Positions 6,504-6,756 of a stretch of 6,756 bases of DNA are shown in pieces. The notes under the pieces are model-generated. The model was not told where the DNA came from, made no database searches, and saw nothing but the letters and a program-made list of their open reading frames with translations. Origin of the DNA: an uncultured Clostridia bacterium (GTDB taxonomy: Bacteria > Bacillota_A > Clostridia > Christensenellales > Aristaeellaceae); contig CAMBWJ010000100.1 of the NCBI GenBank assembly GCA_945871545.1, positions 1 through 6,756 of the forward strand. Reading direction: 5' to 3'. Both the position numbers and the translations under genes were made by a program. The number at the start of each line of letters is the position of its first letter. Positions within the stretch are counted from its first letter, which is position 1.

Positions 6504-6532
6504 TTGCTATTTTCATCCGGATATGATATGAT
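6504..6532 (+). promoter_or_regulatory. Rightward promoter for the leader/terminator and downstream gene
   Basis: TTGCTA (6504-6509, 4/6) lies 17 bp from TATGAT (6527-6532, 5/6), giving initiation near 6539. A second TATGAT at 6522-6527 has an unsuitable 12-bp spacing. It is the only reasonable promoter seen upstream of the terminator on this strand. Confidence 0.5.
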
Positions 6533-6572
6533 CGTATTGTTTGGACGTCCTGCAAAATAAGAACCGTCTTTG

Positions 6573-6633
6573 AAGAAGAAGGGCTTTAGATATTGCACTT
6601 TACCGTGCCGTAGATGAAGCCCTTCTTCTTTTT
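6573..6633 (+). terminator. Strong intrinsic terminator in a 5' leader (attenuator or small-RNA end)
   Basis: AAGAAGAAGGGCTT (6573-6586) pairs perfectly over 14 bp with 6617-6630 and runs into T5 (6629-6633). The 30-nt loop contains a second stem, GCAC (6595-6598) with GTGC (6605-6608). The minus strand has no T-tail here, so it works rightward only. No gene ends just upstream on this strand, so it would act on RNA started near 6539, giving a transcript of about 95 nt or attenuating the gene at 6703. Confidence 0.75.
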
Positions 6634-6702
6634 ATATCGTCGGTTTCTGCGTATGGGACTGGGATCGATCAATTGAAGCAAGAGAGAACAGGATTGTCTA
6701 TC

Positions 6703-6756
6703 ATGTCGAAGCTAGTTGCACTGAGAACGGATTTGAACGAAAAGGATCTGCTTCTG
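6703..6756 (+). CDS. Start of an unidentified gene, cut by the window end
   Basis: Eighteen codons are open to the window edge from ATG 6703, beginning MSKLVALRTDLNEKDLL. AGGA (6690-6693) lies nine bases upstream, a moderate ribosome site. The frame is open for some distance upstream, with TTG codons at 6673 and 6694 as weaker alternatives. Too little is visible to name a family. It is the first rightward gene, divergent from the TetR operon and downstream of the leader terminator. Confidence 0.5.
   Translation, partial: MSKLVALRTDLNEKDLLL

Larger units (their letters stand above)
6396..6702. other. Divergent intergenic region (no protein-coding gene seen)
   Basis: This 307-bp gap holds, from left to right, the leftward operator and promoter (6413-6452), a rightward promoter (6504-6532), a rightward transcribed leader with a strong terminator (6573-6633), and about 70 bp before the next start codon. 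The two promoters are about 50 bp apart and fire in opposite directions. The TetR palindrome is not copied near the rightward promoter, so there is no sequence evidence that the regulator controls the right-hand gene. Confidence 0.7.

Noticed and set aside
5643..6560. Plus-strand open frame opposite the TetR and membrane-protein genes
   Set aside because: No ribosome site or domain, and it runs against three well-supported genes and their promoter.
6528..6560. Ten-codon leader peptide (MIVLFGRPAK, then TAA) upstream of the right-hand terminator
   Set aside because: Its ATG lies inside the predicted -10 box (6527-6532), it has no ribosome site, and no residue is repeated as in amino-acid attenuation leaders.

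Overview
The window reads as chromosomal DNA of a fairly GC-rich Firmicute, most likely a gut-type member of Clostridia. The evidence is strong GGAGG-type ribosome binding sites at nearly every gene, near-consensus TTGACA/TATAAT-like promoters in AT-rich gaps, U-tailed intrinsic terminators, and gene families typical of that class. The taxonomic placement is inference. No rRNA, tRNA, CRISPR array, insertion sequence or phage gene is visible. All complete genes lie on the minus strand, so they read right to left. One gene starts on the plus strand at the right edge.

Layout, left to right. At 1-38 there is a two-tier inverted repeat cut by the window edge. At 138-186 there is a strong terminator ending a sodium:dicarboxylate/acidic amino acid symporter gene (192-1421, minus). 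That gene has its own leader and near-consensus promoter (1482-1510). A second terminator (1608-1649) ends a large 858-residue gene (1715-4291, minus). Its product combines a KaiC/RecA-like N-terminal region lacking a recognisable P-loop with the ATP-binding domain of PEP synthase/pyruvate phosphate dikinase, but without the swivelling phosphohistidine and PEP-binding domains. Its promoter (4359-4387) starts a short leader that folds into a hairpin at the very 5' end of the mRNA.

From 4416 to 6395 (minus) lies a compact operon: a TetR-family regulator, a seven-helix membrane protein of unknown function, and a four-helix DUF2871-type membrane protein. The last two overlap by ATGA. A 13-bp perfect palindrome sits between the -10 box and the regulator gene, exactly where the regulator could repress its own operon. 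Downstream is a short degenerate stretch whose last ~45 codons resemble the C-terminus of DUF3786-type proteins, probably a gene remnant.

At the right edge (6504-6756, plus) a divergent promoter is followed by a leader with a perfect 14-bp terminator stem and then the start of an unidentified gene. This looks like premature termination or a short non-coding RNA. The three units (transporter, ATP-grasp protein, TetR operon) have separate promoters and no obvious shared pathway. The most interesting parts are the TetR-controlled pair of membrane proteins with membrane-embedded His/Asp/Arg residues, the orphan ATP-grasp protein, and the terminator-bearing leader at the right edge.
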